Origin: an uncultured Eubacteriales bacterium
GTDB taxonomy: Bacteria; Bacillota; Clostridia; Lachnospirales; Lachnospiraceae
Direction of reading: 5' to 3'
Length of the DNA stretch: 7,161 nucleotides
Assembly (NCBI GenBank): GCA_900557175.1
Contig: USSL01000086.1
Span: 1 to 7,161 of the forward strand
The translations under genes and the position numbers were made by a program. Each line of letters begins with the position of its first letter. Position 1 is the stretch's first letter. The notes beneath the pieces are model-generated. The model had not been told where the DNA came from and ran no database searches. It was given only the letters and a program-made list of their open reading frames with translations. Below are positions 6,349 through 7,161 of the stretch, one piece after another.

Positions 6349-7161
6349 ATGGCTAAAAAGGAAAATAAAACAAAATTCATCACAAAGGACATCTTAAAAA
6401 GTTCAATTATTGGCGCTTTTAAAAAATTAGATCCGAGATATATGATTAAAAATCCGGTGATGTTTGTTGTTGAAATAGGTTTTGTCATTGTACTGATGAT
6501 GACTTTTTTCCCGACGGTATTCGGGGATTCAAGTGATTTGAGAATTTATAACGGTATTGTTGCGGCGATTCTATTTGTGACAGTGCTCTTTGCAAACTTT
6601 GCAGAGGCGGTTGCGGAAGGACGAGGCAAGGCTCAGGCAGAGACGCTGAAAAAGACGAAAAAGGATACGACGGCGCATCTGATTTTAAAAGATGGCAGCA
6701 CAAGGGAAGTCAGCGCTTCTGAGTTAAAAAAGGGAGATGTTGTCATTGTTTATGCCAATGAGACAATCCCAAATGACGGCGAGGTCATTGAAGGTATCGC
6801 TTCGGTCGACGAGTCGGCCATTACAGGCGAATCCGCACCGGTCACAAGAGAATCCGGCGGTGATTTCTCATCGGTGACCGGCGGTACGATGGTTGTCAGC
6901 GACTGGCTGAAAATAAGAATCACATCGGAGCCGGGTGCGTCTTTCCTTGATAAAATGATTTCCCTTGTTGAGGGCGCTTCAAGAAAGAAAACGCCCAATG
7001 AAATCGCATTAAATATATTGCTGATTAGCTTAACAGTAATTTTTATTATCGTTATTGTGACACTGTATCCGCTTGCACAATATACGGGTGTTCATATTCC
7101 GATTGCAACAATGGTTGCATTACTTGTCTGTCTTATACCGACAACTATCGGCGCCCTGCTT
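6349..7161 (+). CDS. kdpB: Potassium-transporting ATPase ATP-binding subunit KdpB (3'-partial)
   Basis: KdpB is the P-type ATPase subunit that hydrolyses ATP to drive K+ uptake through KdpA. The frame stays open to the right edge, giving 271 of about 680-690 expected residues. Visible parts are a basic N-terminus, two membrane spans (about 37-57 and 66-86), the [18 protein letters not shown] stretch leading into the actuator domain, the actuator loop TGES (159-162), a membrane span at about 222-240, and the start of the next with IPTTIG (263-268), the unwound P-type ion-site helix. The phosphorylated Asp of DKTGT and the nucleotide domain lie beyond the window. The ATG at 6349 is preferred over the in-frame ATG at 6343 because it sits 9 bases after AGGA (6336-6339), while the other is too close. 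Ser162 of TGES matches the E. coli residue whose phosphorylation inhibits the pump. kdpC should follow. Confidence 0.96.
   Translation, partial: MAKKENKTKFITKDILKSSIIGAFKKLDPRYMIKNPVMFVVEIGFVIVLMMTFFPTVFGDSSDLRIYNGIVAAILFVTVLFANFAEAVAEGRGKAQAETLKKTKKDTTAHLILKDGSTREVSASELKKGDVVIVYANETIPNDGEVIEGIASVDESAITGESAPVTRESGGDFSSVTGGTMVVSDWLKIRITSEPGASFLDKMISLVEGASRKKTPNEIALNILLISLTVIFIIVIVTLYPLAQYTGVHIPIATMVALLVCLIPTTIGALL

Noticed and set aside
6327..6356. Nine-codon frame starting at the ATG just after the kdpA stop
   Set aside because: It has no ribosome binding site, and its start is better explained as chance next to the kdpB ribosome binding site.
1..7161. Mobile elements, CRISPR arrays, tRNA or rRNA genes, attachment sites
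   Set aside because: No transposase or integrase motifs, no regularly spaced repeats, and no tRNA-like cloverleaf or rRNA stretches were seen; nearly all of the window is occupied by ordinary coding sequence.

Overview
The window reads like a chromosomal segment of a low-to-mid GC Firmicute, most plausibly a Clostridia/Lachnospiraceae-type gut anaerobe. All genes lie on the + strand, are tightly packed, have strong AGGAGG-type ribosome binding sites, and mix AT-rich codons (TTA, ATT, AAA) with GGC/GCG-rich ones. The taxon is inferred from style and gene content, not from a marker gene.

Region 1 (positions 1-4319) is the 3' part of a purine/nucleoside uptake and catabolism operon. It holds the C-terminal half of a double-ATPase ABC protein, overlapping by 4 bases with the first permease of the BmpA/NupNOPQ-type (basic membrane protein) nucleoside transporter family. 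A second permease follows 12 bases later. After 56 bases comes a metal-dependent amidohydrolase of the 8-oxoguanine deaminase / hydroxydechloroatrazine ethylaminohydrolase (cog0402) group. The simplest reading is that the transporter imports a purine nucleoside or base and the cytosolic enzyme deaminates the base. The substrate-binding lipoprotein and the N-terminal ATPase half should lie just left of the window.

Region 2 (4320-4448) is the only intergenic stretch over 100 bases. It has no convincing intrinsic terminator. It contains a two-copy direct repeat (TATCTTTAT, starts 11 bases apart) that closely resembles the KdpE operator known from E. coli, followed at the expected distance by weak promoter elements. 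It is best read as the control region of the kdp operon.

Region 3 (4449-7161) is the start of a high-affinity potassium uptake operon. It contains a 33-residue single-span membrane protein in the kdpF position, then kdpA (complete, 580 aa), then kdpB (first 271 codons, running off the right edge). Together with KdpC, expected downstream, these form the KdpFABC pump: KdpA selects K+, KdpB hydrolyses ATP, and the small protein probably stabilises the complex.

The two operons have no obvious functional link. Nothing in the window looks like a wholly new system. The points most worth checking are the candidate KdpE operator, the divergent KdpF-like peptide, the cytoplasmic insertion and altered third filter of KdpA, and the specificity of the transporter-linked amidohydrolase.
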